38,297 bases of DNA from an uncultured Pseudomonadota bacterium (GCA_938004375.1 CALKWH010000049.1:1-38297); one strand, 5' to 3'; shown: positions 24,065 through 32,402, counted from the first letter of the stretch. A program made the numbers and translations. Notes: generated by a model from the letters alone, not told the origin.

Positions 24065-25819
24065 ATGCTCAACACGACGTACAACGTGGCGGCCGACCGG
24101 CCGTGGTTCTCCTCCCACTGGCCCGAGGAGGTCCCCCGCAACCTGGAGTTCTCCGAGAAGACGGTGGACACGCTCATCCGGGACGCCGCCCACCGCTGGC
24201 CCAACCGCAGCGCGGTGTGGTTCCTGGGCTCCCGCTTCACCTACCGGGAGCTGGACCGCGACATCGACGCCTTCGCCACCGCGCTCTTCGAGATGGGCCT
24301 GAAGAAGGGCGAGACCATCGCCCTGCTTTTGCCTAACTCCTACCAGTACATGGTCGCCTATCACGCCGCATTGCGCATCGGCGCCATCGTCTCGGGCGTG
24401 AACCCCACCTACAAGCCCCTCGAGATCAAGCACCAGCTCGAGTGCGTTAAGGCCAAGGCGCTGGTCTTCCTCGACATCCTCTACAAGGACAAGGTCGCCC
24501 CGATCCGCAACGATCTGAAACTGCGGTTCCTCGTGGGCACCAACCTCGGCGACTTCCTTCCGTGGCCGAAGAAGCGCCTGGGCATGCTCCTCAAGAAGCT
24601 GCCCTCGGCACCGCTGCCCCACGAGGCGCTGGCGTTCTCCGAGCTCGTGCGCACCCGCCCCAACCCGCCGGTGGTGCAGGTGAACCCCCTCGAGGACCCG
24701 GCCGTTTTCATCATGACCGGGGGCACCACGGGCGTGCCCAAGGCCGCAGTGCTCACCCACTTCAACCTGCTGTCCAACACGATCCAGGTGCGGGCCTGGT
24801 TCTACAAGGCCAACCCCGGCATCTCGTCGCTGGCGGTGATCCCGTTCTTCCACGCCTTCGGCATGACGGCGATCATGAACGTGACCGCCACCTGGGGCGG
24901 ACAGGTGATCATCTTCCCCAAGCCCCCCACCCCCGAGGAGTTGTGCCAGACGATCCAGAAGGTCGGGACCGGGGACCACGAGTTGTTGTACATCGGCGCC
25001 GAGGTGCTGTTCCAACGGCTGCTGGACTTTCCTGATCTGGAGAAGTACGGCGTCGATAAGAAGTTCCTGTTCTGCGTCTCGGGCGCGGGACCCCTGCACA
25101 CCCACGTCCAGACGGGCTTCGAGCAGCGCACCGGGGTGCCGCTGGTCGAGGGTTACGGGCTCACCGAGGCGAGCCCCATCGTGTCGGCCAACCTGCTCTA
25201 CGGACCCGACGAACTGCGCCGCTCGGGGACCATCGGCCTGCCCATGCCGGGGACAGACTGGCGCATCGTGGACCGCACGGATCCCCATCGGGATCTGGGC
25301 ATCGGCGATGGCCCCGAAGACAAGGATCACATCGGCGAGCTGGCCGTATGCGGCCCGCAGGTCATGGTCGGCTACCTGGACAACCCCGCCGAGACTGAGG
25401 CCCACTTCTTCGAGGAGGACGGTCGACGCTGGCTGCTCACCGGCGACATCGGCTTCATGAACCGGGACGGCATGGTCACCATCCTCGATCGCAAGAAGGA
25501 GTTGATCAAGGTCAAGGGCTTCTCGGTGTTCCCCAAGGACGTCGAGAACCTGCTGGGCCGTCACCCGGCCGTCGGAGAGGTGGCGGTGGCGGGCCTGCCC
25601 GACTCCCAGTCCACCGAACTGATCAAGGCCTGGGTCGTGCTCAAGACCGAGTTCGTCGGCAAGGTGACCGAGGAGGAACTCATCGCCTGGAGCAAGGAGA
25701 ACATGACCCATTACAAGGTTCCGCGGTACGTCGAGTTCCGCGAGAGCATCCCGAAGAACCTGGTCGGCAAGGTGCTGCGCCGCGAGCTGCGGGAGCACGA
25801 CCCCCTGTGGCACGGATGA
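24065..25819 (+). CDS. fadD: Long-chain acyl-CoA ligase (AMP-forming, FadD type)
   Basis: The enzyme activates fatty acids to acyl-CoA by way of acyl-AMP. The 584 aa length is normal. Motifs in order: P-loop FIMTGGTTGVPKAAVLTH, A5 motif VEGYGLTEASPI, the TGD motif in WLLTGDIGFMNRDG, and the hinge with downstream Lys region (ILDRKKELIKVKGFSVFPKDVE). The C-terminus FRESIPKNLVGKVLRRELRE carries the catalytic Lys of the final domain. The chain-length preference cannot be read from sequence. AAGGAG (24053-24058) supports the ATG at 24065 over an upstream in-frame ATG. Its TGA overlaps the pyrC ATG. Confidence 0.93.
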   Translation: MLNTTYNVAADRPWFSSHWPEEVPRNLEFSEKTVDTLIRDAAHRWPNRSAVWFLGSRFTYRELDRDIDAFATALFEMGLKKGETIALLLPNSYQYMVAYHAALRIGAIVSGVNPTYKPLEIKHQLECVKAKALVFLDILYKDKVAPIRNDLKLRFLVGTNLGDFLPWPKKRLGMLLKKLPSAPLPHEALAFSELVRTRPNPPVVQVNPLEDPAVFIMTGGTTGVPKAAVLTHFNLLSNTIQVRAWFYKANPGISSLAVIPFFHAFGMTAIMNVTATWGGQVIIFPKPPTPEELCQTIQKVGTGDHELLYIGAEVLFQRLLDFPDLEKYGVDKKFLFCVSGAGPLHTHVQTGFEQRTGVPLVEGYGLTEASPIVSANLLYGPDELRRSGTIGLPMPGTDWRIVDRTDPHRDLGIGDGPEDKDHIGELAVCGPQVMVGYLDNPAETEAHFFEEDGRRWLLTGDIGFMNRDGMVTILDRKKELIKVKGFSVFPKDVENLLGRHPAVGEVAVAGLPDSQSTELIKAWVVLKTEFVGKVTEEELIAWSKENMTHYKVPRYVEFRESIPKNLVGKVLRRELREHDPLWHG

Positions 25820-27135
25820 GCCGCTTTGCCCGGCCCGAGTGTGACGAGGACATCTGGATCGCCGGGGGGCGCGTGTGGGATCCCGCCTCTGGGATGGACG
25901 AGCCCGGCGGTGCCGTCTGGATCGAGGGTGGCCGCGTGCGTGCGGTCGTCCCCGCCGGCGCGACGCCTCCTGCCGGGCTCCCCGTGTTCGACGCCACCGG
26001 GTGCTGGGTGCTCCCGGGTCTGATCGATCTGCACGTCCACCTGCGCGACCCCGGGAACACCGCGGCCGAGGATCTGGAAAGCGGCACCCGGGCGGCCGTG
26101 GCCGGTGGTTTCACCACGGTCTGCGCCATGCCCAACACCACGCCGCCGCCGGACTCGCCGGAGCGGATCCGTGAGCAGGCGCGGCGCTTTGACGAGGAGG
26201 CGTACTGCCGCGTCCACTGCGTGGGGGCGGCCACCATCGATCGCGCGGGGAAGCTCCCGGCCGAGCTCGCCGCGGGCCGGGACGCGGGCGCGGTGGCCTT
26301 CTCGGACGACGGTGACGCGGTGGCCGATCCCGCGATCCTGCGCGAGGTGCTCCTGCGGTGTCGGTCCTGCGGCGCCGTGTTCTCCGACCACTGCGAGCGC
26401 GTCGAGCTCAGCGGCCGGCACCCGATGGCGGCCGGCGGGCCCGCGGATCGGCTGGGGGTGCCCGGGCAGCCCTGGACCGCCGAGACGGTGCAACTGGCCC
26501 AGGGGATCCTGCTCGCGGCCGAGACCGGCGCCCGTTACCACGCCCAGCACCTCTCCTCGCGCCACAGCGTGGCGCTGGTGCGCTGGGCCCGGGAGCAGGG
26601 CTTCCCCGTCACCGCCGAGGTCACCGTCCATCACCTGGCGCTCACGGCCGAGGCCGTGGCCGTCCACGGGGCCGACGCCAAGTGCGCGCCGCCGCTGCGC
26701 GACGAGGCCGACCGTCTGGCGTTGTGCGACGGCGTCCGCAGCGGTATCATCGGCGCCATCGTCACCGACCACGCGCCCCATCCGCCGGAGCGCAAGGCCG
26801 CCGGGCTCGCCGCCGCCCCCTTCGGGGTGATCGGCCTCGAGACGGCGCTGGCGGTGCTGCACGATCTGTCCCTGAGTGGGCACCTGGCGTTCGAAGACGC
26901 GCTGCGCGCCCTCACCGCCTCCCCGGCCGCGATCTACGGGTTTTCGGACCGTGGGCGGCTCGCGCCGGGCCTGGTCGGAGACGTCACCGTGTTCGACCCG
27001 GAGGAGCGCTGGATCCCCGCTGCGCCATTCGTTTCAAAGAGCCGCAACTCTCCGTTCTCCGGGTCGCCGCAGAAGGGGCGCGTGCGCGCCACCTTCGTGC
27101 GGGGCTGCCGCGTCTACGATGCATCCGCAGGCTGA
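25816..27135 (+). CDS. pyrC: Dihydroorotase, class I
   Basis: Dihydroorotase closes carbamoyl-aspartate to dihydroorotate in pyrimidine synthesis. The 439 aa amidohydrolase has metal-binding HVH in DLHVHLRDPG, AVAFSDDGDAV (Asp as bridging ligand, as in class I enzymes, instead of carboxylated Lys), the FSDHCE and YHAQHLSS histidines, and the catalytic Asp in TDHAPH. The substrate-binding region FGVIGLETALAVL is also present. All metal ligands appear intact. The start overlaps the fadD stop as ATGA. Its 3' end overlaps the next gene by 17 bp, so it is in the middle of an operon. Confidence 0.93.
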   Translation: MSRFARPECDEDIWIAGGRVWDPASGMDEPGGAVWIEGGRVRAVVPAGATPPAGLPVFDATGCWVLPGLIDLHVHLRDPGNTAAEDLESGTRAAVAGGFTTVCAMPNTTPPPDSPERIREQARRFDEEAYCRVHCVGAATIDRAGKLPAELAAGRDAGAVAFSDDGDAVADPAILREVLLRCRSCGAVFSDHCERVELSGRHPMAAGGPADRLGVPGQPWTAETVQLAQGILLAAETGARYHAQHLSSRHSVALVRWAREQGFPVTAEVTVHHLALTAEAVAVHGADAKCAPPLRDEADRLALCDGVRSGIIGAIVTDHAPHPPERKAAGLAAAPFGVIGLETALAVLHDLSLSGHLAFEDALRALTASPAAIYGFSDRGRLAPGLVGDVTVFDPEERWIPAAPFVSKSRNSPFSGSPQKGRVRATFVRGCRVYDASAG

Positions 27136-27811
27136 GCTCTTCCCCCTCGCCTTCAACCTGCTGGACCGGCCCGACTTCGACCTGCGGCTGGCGTCCTGGA
27201 AGGAGCGCTTCTGGTTCCTGACGGGCATCCCCCACCCCGGAGAACCCGGCTTCGAGGCTCGCATGCACGCCTTCGAGGAGTGGGTCCTCCTCGATGACGA
27301 CCCTGGCGACCCCGGCATGGCACCGACGGCCGTCGCCCACCGGCCCGGCGCGCTCCTCACACAACTCTTGCGCGAAGGCCGCCTCGAGCCGTCGCACGTG
27401 GCGATGGCCCGTGCCCTGCTGGCGGCCCAGCCGGGCCTGTGGGTGCTGATGGCGCCCTGGAAACGAGACGCCTGGTTCCGCGAGCTGGTCTCGGGGATCG
27501 ACCTGGTCCTCGACGAAGGCCCGCCGGTGCCCGGGCTCGAGCCCGGCCAGCTCCTGCAGGCCCGGATCTTCTCCCTGAATGGACGGACCTGGGCGGGTCT
27601 GGGCCGGCTGGTCCACCCCCTCGCCGCCACCGAAGCCGTCCACCGTCTCGTCGGGCGCTGGCATGCGGAGGGACACGCACGACTGGCGATCCTGCACCTG
27701 CTGGCCAAGCTCGCCTGGCGCGCCGGGCACTACCCCCGTCACGCCCCCGAGGCGTTCTACGATCTCTCCCACCCGCTCGTGCAGGATCTCGTGACGGGGT
27801 GGCGGGTCTGA
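27119..27811 (+). CDS. Hypothetical protein (unknown family)
   Basis: I do not recognise this 230 aa protein. It is rich in Trp, Leu, Ala and Pro, with WKERFWFLTGIPHPGEPGF near the N-terminus, an acidic LLDDDPGDPG stretch and several amphipathic helices (LTQLLREGRLEPSHVAMARALLA). No signal peptide or membrane helix is evident, so it is probably cytoplasmic. It starts 17 bp inside pyrC, implying translational coupling. Coding character is supported by high third-position GC and by the operon overlap. Immediately after its TGA stop, in the same frame, lies a 9-bp array that would read (Ser-Asp-Gly)n up to a TAG at 27923. Confidence 0.72.
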   Translation: MHPQAELFPLAFNLLDRPDFDLRLASWKERFWFLTGIPHPGEPGFEARMHAFEEWVLLDDDPGDPGMAPTAVAHRPGALLTQLLREGRLEPSHVAMARALLAAQPGLWVLMAPWKRDAWFRELVSGIDLVLDEGPPVPGLEPGQLLQARIFSLNGRTWAGLGRLVHPLAATEAVHRLVGRWHAEGHARLAILHLLAKLAWRAGHYPRHAPEAFYDLSHPLVQDLVTGWRV

Positions 27812-27813
27812 GC

Positions 27814-27903
27814 GTCGGACGGGTCGGACGGATCAGACGGGTCGGACGGGTCGGACAGGTCGGACGAGTCGGACGGGTCGGAATGTCGGACGGGTCCGAC
27901 AGG
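27814..27903 (+). repeat. 9-bp tandem array GTCGGACGG between convergent genes
   Basis: About ten copies of a 9-bp unit, consensus GTCGGACGG, fill the 92-bp gap between two convergent genes. Variants include ATCAGACGG, GTCGGACAG, GTCGGACGA, one 8-bp GTCGGAAT and a last inverted-like unit GTCCGACAG. Rotated as GGACRGGTC, the unit shares its GGACAG core with the gspI and gspJ arrays. Confidence 0.95.
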
Positions 27904-27916
27904 TCAGTCTTTCTTT
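27884..27916 (+). terminator. Possible terminator formed by the last repeat units
   Basis: TGTCGGAC (27884-27891) and GTCCGACA (27894-27901) are perfect complements and fold into a GC-rich stem of about 7 bp with a 4-nt loop. TCTTTCTTT (27908-27916) follows after six bases. This could end plus-strand transcription from the 23017-27811 operon. The T-tract is interrupted and displaced, so strength is uncertain. Confidence 0.4.
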
Positions 27917-28854
27917 AGAGTGTAGAAATCTCCGGTGCGGGTGATCTGTCCGGTCTCGAGGAGGTGGGCCACCAGTTTGTGGGCCTCGTGCACGTGCAGG
28001 CCCGTCTGGGTGGCCACGTCGGGGAGGGTGAGGGGTCGGCGACGCAGTGTTTCGAGCACCGCCCGGGCCGCGTCCGGCGACACCGCGGCGGTGGGCACCG
28101 GGACGAACTGCCGGGCGACGATCTCCACATGCAGGCCCAGGGCGGGCAGAAGGACAGCGTCGAGGGCGCAGGCGAGCTCGAGGAGCCGCTCCGGGGTGGG
28201 CGCCTCGATGCCGGCGTAGGCGGGCGGACGGTCCAGGCTGTTGAGTTGAACCCGATCCGGGCGGATCCGGACGGCGGCGGCGGCCAGGGCGTCGAGCTCG
28301 GCCGGGGCGTCGTTGAGACCTGGAACCAGGAAGATTTCCAGCCACAACTGCCCCCGGTATTCCTCGCGGAAGCGCTCCAAACTGGCGATGATCGCGGCGT
28401 TGTCGAGCCCCGCGTGGGGACGGTTGACGGCGGTGAAGGCCGCATCCGAGACGGCATCCAGCGAAGGCACCACCCGGTCCGCGCGAGCGAGCTCGGCGCG
28501 CACGGCGGGGTCGGTGAGGAGGGTCCCATTGGTGAGCACGGTGACGGGATATTCTGGATAACGGTCCTTGAGATGGTCGATGATCTTCCCGATCCCGACG
28601 TGCAGGGTGGGCTCCCCGGACCCGGAGAACGTGATCGAGTCCAGAGCCGGCCGGTCGGCGAGGAGGGCGTCGAGCTCGTCGATCACCGCCCGCGTGGGCA
28701 CGAACTCCCCGCGCTCGAGGGTGAGCTCCTCGGTGGGACCGCACTCGCAATAGACGCAGTCCAGCGTGCAGGTCTTGCGGGCCAGCAGGTCGATGCCCAG
28801 GCTGCGTCCCAGCCGACGGGAGGGGACCGGCCCGAAGAGAGTCCTACGCGCCAT
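27904..28854 (-). CDS. Radical SAM protein (COG0731-like)
   Basis: The 316 aa enzyme has the radical SAM iron-sulfur motif C29-TLD-C33-VY-C36 and the early FGPVPSRRLGRSLGIDL seen in the COG0731-like group. ITFSGSGEPTLH is the SAM-binding GGE-type motif, and VTVLTNGTLL and LDRPPAYAGIEAP follow. A C-terminal winged-helix-like segment (LPDVATQTGLHVHEAHKLVAHLLETGQ) is fused on. The substrate is unknown; relatives include wyosine-type and other oxidoreductases. ATG 28854 was chosen because homology begins right there. It starts 11 bp inside the upstream Cys-containing gene. Confidence 0.85.
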   Translation of the reverse strand: MARRTLFGPVPSRRLGRSLGIDLLARKTCTLDCVYCECGPTEELTLERGEFVPTRAVIDELDALLADRPALDSITFSGSGEPTLHVGIGKIIDHLKDRYPEYPVTVLTNGTLLTDPAVRAELARADRVVPSLDAVSDAAFTAVNRPHAGLDNAAIIASLERFREEYRGQLWLEIFLVPGLNDAPAELDALAAAAVRIRPDRVQLNSLDRPPAYAGIEAPTPERLLELACALDAVLLPALGLHVEIVARQFVPVPTAAVSPDAARAVLETLRRRPLTLPDVATQTGLHVHEAHKLVAHLLETGQITRTGDFYTLKKD

Positions 28855-29359
28855 GGGAACCGCCTGCGCCGTGCGCACCGCCGGCCTCGAAGCCCGCGGG
28901 GATCACGACCTTCAGGGGAGCGAGCCGCGCGAGCCGGTCGTCGGAGAGCCGGGTGCCGCGCTCGGGGAACACGAGGCCGTCGGGCGTCCAGGTGGGCACG
29001 AAGAGGATGGCGTTGCCGCTCCCGTCGTAGCCCAGTTGGACCAGGGTCTCGACCTCGAAGGTCTTGCAGTTCTTCTCGCAGCAGGTGAAGCTCTCCCGCA
29101 CCCGGTAGAACCCCTCGGGGGGCAGCGGTTGCAGGGCGCTGACGAAGTCGGAGTCGACGGTGAGTCCCTGCCCGGCGAAGGCGGCCTTGTTCCGGTTCCA
29201 GGAGACCGCCGGATAGACGCCCGGTCCCGGCTCCCCGTGGTTGTGGAAGTACACCAGTTGCGGCGCCTTCAGGCGGCGGTCCAGGGGTTGGGTCATGCGA
29301 TACAGGCCGCAGGGGCGGTCCAGTTTCGGACGCGGGGGGAAGAGGTTGGGCTCCTTCAT
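28844..29359 (-). CDS. Hypothetical protein with CCxxxC motif
   Basis: This 171 aa protein is not recognised. Visible features are a Pro-rich start (EPNLFPPRPKLDRP), aromatic strands (APQLVYFHNHGEPGPGVYPAV), a cysteine cluster CCEKNC in RVRESFTCCEKNCKTFEVE, and a strand pair ending AILFVPTW. The Cys cluster could bind metal or an iron-sulfur cluster. ATG 29359 has GGAG 11 nt upstream; a GTG at 29395 overlapping the preceding stop (GTGA) is an alternative that adds 12 residues. Its 3' end overlaps the radical SAM start by 11 bp, so the two are probably coupled and may act together. Confidence 0.68.
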   Translation of the reverse strand: MKEPNLFPPRPKLDRPCGLYRMTQPLDRRLKAPQLVYFHNHGEPGPGVYPAVSWNRNKAAFAGQGLTVDSDFVSALQPLPPEGFYRVRESFTCCEKNCKTFEVETLVQLGYDGSGNAILFVPTWTPDGLVFPERGTRLSDDRLARLAPLKVVIPAGFEAGGAHGAGGSHGA

Positions 29360-29391
29360 GGGTTCACATTCTCCGTTTATTTCGGGGTCGG

Positions 29392-30537
29392 TCACAGGCC
29401 GGACGCGGGCATCGAGCGGAACAGGTCCTTGAGCAGCGGCCGGAAGTCCTGCTCCCGGGCCTGCTGGGGGATGAACACGTGGGCGTCCCAGATGACGCGA
29501 CCGGAGCGGTTGTCCACGAGCACCAGGGCCATGTGGTAGCCCGGGGTCAGATCCGTGGGCTGCAGCGAGGACACGCCCTGGAGGATGCCCAGGTAGCGGT
29601 TGGACATCAACTCGAGCTGGACGGCCTCGGGGTCGGGCTTGCCGTTGGCCTCGGCGGGCGGCTCGGCGAGGACGACGTCACCCTCGGTCATCACGGGTTC
29701 GACCTGCTCCAGCGGAATCTCGATCTGCACACCACCCTCGACGACCACGCGGGTCACCACCCGCGCCGAGATGCGGGCGGTCTGGGCGGCCGCCTTCCCC
29801 ACCGTCTGGAGCACGGCCTTCACAGGCACCTTCGTGAAGAACTGGAAGAACCCCTTGCCCGCGTACATCAGCACGCGGCCGCCGGCCTCCAGGCCCTTGA
29901 CCAGGATCTCGGCGCCGTCCTTGCCGCCGACGACGGCCAGGATCGACACCGCGACGATGGCTACGCCGAGGATGATCGCGCCGGTGTAGAGCAGGGTCTT
30001 GCCCACGGAGTTCGACTTCTTCTTCTGGAAATTCACCACCGACCAGGAGGCCGTGTAGAGCGTGGCGTCGGCGTGGACGGCCAGGGCGCGGAAGTCCGAA
30101 GGCGAGATCAGATGATTCAAAGGCTTGGGATCGATGCGCGAGACGAAGTGGGAGAGGCTGTACACCATCCGGGCCGTGTTCCGCGGGTTGAGGAACTCGA
30201 TGACCTGGTTCTCTGCGTCCATGCCCTTGCCGCTCCAAGTCATGAAGTGCACGGGGTCGTAGTTGCGGGTCTTCAGGTAGTCCGGCAGCAGGGAGGCGAT
30301 CAGGTCGCCGGTGCGGATCGCGCCGTGCCAGACTTTTTCCCGTTTTTTGCCGGAACACTTGCCCAGGATGGCGACGCGGCTGTCCACCGGCATCAGCAGC
30401 ACACGATTGCCCCTCCACTGGTGCGGGGTGGTGCGCCAGAAGGTGCGGGGGGCCGCCGGCGGCCGCGGCTTGGAGCAGGAGAGGGACGTGAAGATCAGCA
30501 GGAGTGTGAGTGGGCCTAGTATAAATTTATATCGCAT
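29392..30537 (-). CDS. Predicted lipoprotein with internal hydrophobic helix
   Basis: The 381 aa protein has a signal sequence (MRYKFILGPLTLLLIFTSLS) and a likely lipidated Cys21 in a slightly atypical lipobox (S-L-S-C). The N-terminal half includes NRVLLMPVDSRVAILGKCSG. A strong hydrophobic segment follows at about 195-220 (LLYTGAIILGVAIVAVSILAV), then Ala/Val-rich amphipathic sequence. The C-terminal domain (YHMALVLVDNRSGRVIWDAHVFIP) resembles lipoproteins that handle cell-envelope parameters, but I cannot name a family. AGGTGG lies just upstream of the ATG. Codons 3-6 are very AT-rich. The gene is first in a three-gene minus-strand group, and its stop overlaps the alternative start of the next gene. 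Confidence 0.75.
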   Translation of the reverse strand: MRYKFILGPLTLLLIFTSLSCSKPRPPAAPRTFWRTTPHQWRGNRVLLMPVDSRVAILGKCSGKKREKVWHGAIRTGDLIASLLPDYLKTRNYDPVHFMTWSGKGMDAENQVIEFLNPRNTARMVYSLSHFVSRIDPKPLNHLISPSDFRALAVHADATLYTASWSVVNFQKKKSNSVGKTLLYTGAIILGVAIVAVSILAVVGGKDGAEILVKGLEAGGRVLMYAGKGFFQFFTKVPVKAVLQTVGKAAAQTARISARVVTRVVVEGGVQIEIPLEQVEPVMTEGDVVLAEPPAEANGKPDPEAVQLELMSNRYLGILQGVSSLQPTDLTPGYHMALVLVDNRSGRVIWDAHVFIPQQAREQDFRPLLKDLFRSMPASGL

Positions 30538-30737
30538 GTCACCACCTGTCCAGTTCGCCGGGTGCTTCCGGAGGACCTCGAAGAGGCCTCGAAAAGGATA
30601 GTACAGGGATCCCGGCTTGGCAACCGTCATTTCCATCTCGTCAGGGCTTGCCAACGCCCCGAAACGGGATAGGATGGCCCCGCGCCCGGGGAAGTGGCCC
30701 CGGGACTTCACCCGTTCTTCACCCCATCGAGGTACGC
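30538..30737. promoter_or_regulatory. Divergent promoter region between the lipoprotein gene and tdh
   Basis: This 200-bp gap separates divergent genes. For tdh, TTGCCA (30648-30653), 16 nt, then TAGGAT (30670-30675) is a fair sigma-70-like promoter. TTGGCAA (30617-30623) and TTGCCAA (30648-30654) are complementary to each other and 31 nt apart, about three helix turns. Each lies where a -35 box could serve one of the two directions; on the minus strand TACTAT (30603 to 30598) is a weak -10 only 14 nt away. A shared regulator is possible. Confidence 0.4.
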
Positions 30738-31679
30738 ATGAAAAAGATCCTGATCACCGGTGCATTGGGACAGATTGGCTCCGAACTGCTGGTCGCGCTG
30801 CAGAAGCGCCACGGTCACGACCACGTCATCGCCACGGACATCCGGAAGCCCCCGGAGATCGACGCCGTGTTCGAGGTCATGGACTGCACGTGCGGGCACC
30901 GTCTGCACGAGACGATCCTGAAGCACGACATCGGCACGATCTATCACCTCGCCGCGCTGCTCTCGGCGGTGGCCGAGGCCCGCCCGCAGGAGGCCTGGCG
31001 CGTGAACATGGACGGCACCCTCCACGTGCTCGAGGCCGCCCGCATCCACGGCTGCAGCGTGTTCGTGCCCAGCTCCATCGGCGCCTTCGGGCCCACCACC
31101 CCGCCGGACGACACCCCCCAGGACACCATCCAGCGGCCCACCTCGATGTACGGCGTGACCAAGGTCGCCGGCGAGCTTTTGTGCGACTACTACGCCCGGC
31201 GCTTCGGCGTGGACACCCGCGGGCTGCGCTACCCGGGCATCATCTCCAACGTGACGCCCCCGGGCGGCGGCACCACGGACTACGCCGTGGACATCTACTA
31301 CTCGGCGGTGCAGCACGGGAAGTACACCTGCTTCCTGCGCCAGGACACCTTCCTCGACATGATGTACATGCCCGACGCGATCCACGCCGCGATCAACCTG
31401 ATGGAGGCCGACGCCGCGAAGCTCAGGCACCGCAACGCCTTCAACGTGACCGCCATGAGCTTCACCCCCGAGCAGATCGCCGCCGAGATCCGCAAACACC
31501 TGCCGGGCTTCACCCTGGACTATCAGATCGACCCCGTGCGCCAGGGCATCGCCGACTCGTGGCCCAACCACATGGACGACTCCGCCGCCCGCGCCGAGTG
31601 GGGCTGGAAGCCCGAGTACGATCTGGCGAGCATGACCACGGACATGATCCGCGTGCTCAAGAACCGGTTCGGGAAATAG
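30738..31679 (+). CDS. tdh: L-threonine 3-dehydrogenase, SDR type
   Basis: The enzyme oxidises threonine to 2-amino-3-oxobutyrate with NAD+. The 313 aa protein belongs to the extended short-chain dehydrogenase group (UDP-galactose-epimerase-like threonine dehydrogenases), not the zinc alcohol-dehydrogenase type. Visible are the NAD loop GALGQIG (residues 8-14), S112/S113, and catalytic Y138 and K142 (MYGVTKVAGELL). Long stretches are strongly conserved in this family, such as RYPGIISNVTPPGGGTTDYA, LDMMYMPDAI and FNVTAMSFTPEQIAAEI. An epimerase of related fold is the alternative, but these segments favour Tdh. ATG 30738 starts the Rossmann strand. The next gene follows after 27 bp. Confidence 0.92.
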   Translation: MKKILITGALGQIGSELLVALQKRHGHDHVIATDIRKPPEIDAVFEVMDCTCGHRLHETILKHDIGTIYHLAALLSAVAEARPQEAWRVNMDGTLHVLEAARIHGCSVFVPSSIGAFGPTTPPDDTPQDTIQRPTSMYGVTKVAGELLCDYYARRFGVDTRGLRYPGIISNVTPPGGGTTDYAVDIYYSAVQHGKYTCFLRQDTFLDMMYMPDAIHAAINLMEADAAKLRHRNAFNVTAMSFTPEQIAAEIRKHLPGFTLDYQIDPVRQGIADSWPNHMDDSAARAEWGWKPEYDLASMTTDMIRVLKNRFGK

Positions 31680-31706
31680 GCGGCCGTTCGGCCGGTTTCC
31701 ACCGCC

Positions 31707-32402
31707 ATGCGCATCCTCCTGCCGTTCTCAACCCTCGCCCTCGTCGCGCTCGCCGCCTGCAGCCGTCCGGCGCCCCAGCCGAAGCTCTCCCGCGTGCTGG
31801 CCGCCGAGCGCATCGACGTCCCCAAGGGCGCCCCCGGTCCCGTGGCCGAACCCGAGGTCCGCGTCTCGGCGGTCACCGCGGTCCCCACGGACTTCGAGGG
31901 CATCCCCATCGGGGTCACGGTCGACGGCCGCCCCACCCTGGGCTCCGACGCACCCCAACTCACCATCCACATGTTCTCCGACCTCCAGTGCCCGTACTGC
32001 AACCGCGCCCACTTCCAGGTGGTGGAGTGGGTCCGTCGTCACCCGCAGGAGCTCCAACTGGTCTTCTTCCATTTCCCGCTCTCCAGGCACAAATACGCCG
32101 CCCAGTACGCCCGCGAGGCCCACTGCGCCGGCGAGCAGGGGAAGTTCTGGCACGTGCTGGGCGACCTCTACCGCGCGGGCTACCAGCCCATCGGAAACGC
32201 CGCCCTCGCCAAGCGGCACGCCCTCGATCTTCCGTCGTTCCAGCGCTGCGTCGCCGCCCAGACCACGCAGCAGGCCATCGACCGCGACCTCGCCGAGGGC
32301 AACCGCCTGCAGGTGCGCGGCACCCCCACCTTCTTCGTCGACGGGGTCCAGATGAACAGCGTCGACCTCGAGAACCTGCTGCGCGCAAAAATAAAAGAGT
32401 AA
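31707..32402 (+). CDS. DsbA-family thioredoxin-fold lipoprotein
   Basis: The 231 aa protein is an envelope thiol oxidoreductase of DsbA type. The signal peptide MRILLPFSTLALVALAAC ends in a good lipobox with Cys18, so it is probably a lipoprotein. After a Pro/Val-rich linker the thioredoxin fold carries the active site C95-P-Y-C98 (FSDLQCPYCNRAHF) and the cis-Pro loop RGTPTFFVDG. CPYC is common in DsbA-like oxidases. Two further Cys residues (AHCAGE, QRCVAA) may form a structural disulfide. It lies downstream of tdh and converges on two Cys-rich lipoprotein genes that are plausible substrates. Its last codons are AT-rich. Confidence 0.92.
   Translation: MRILLPFSTLALVALAACSRPAPQPKLSRVLAAERIDVPKGAPGPVAEPEVRVSAVTAVPTDFEGIPIGVTVDGRPTLGSDAPQLTIHMFSDLQCPYCNRAHFQVVEWVRRHPQELQLVFFHFPLSRHKYAAQYAREAHCAGEQGKFWHVLGDLYRAGYQPIGNAALAKRHALDLPSFQRCVAAQTTQQAIDRDLAEGNRLQVRGTPTFFVDGVQMNSVDLENLLRAKIKE

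Noticed and set aside
27814..27903. CRISPR array
   Set aside because: The 9-bp units are directly adjacent without spacers, and there are no cas genes; it is a minisatellite.
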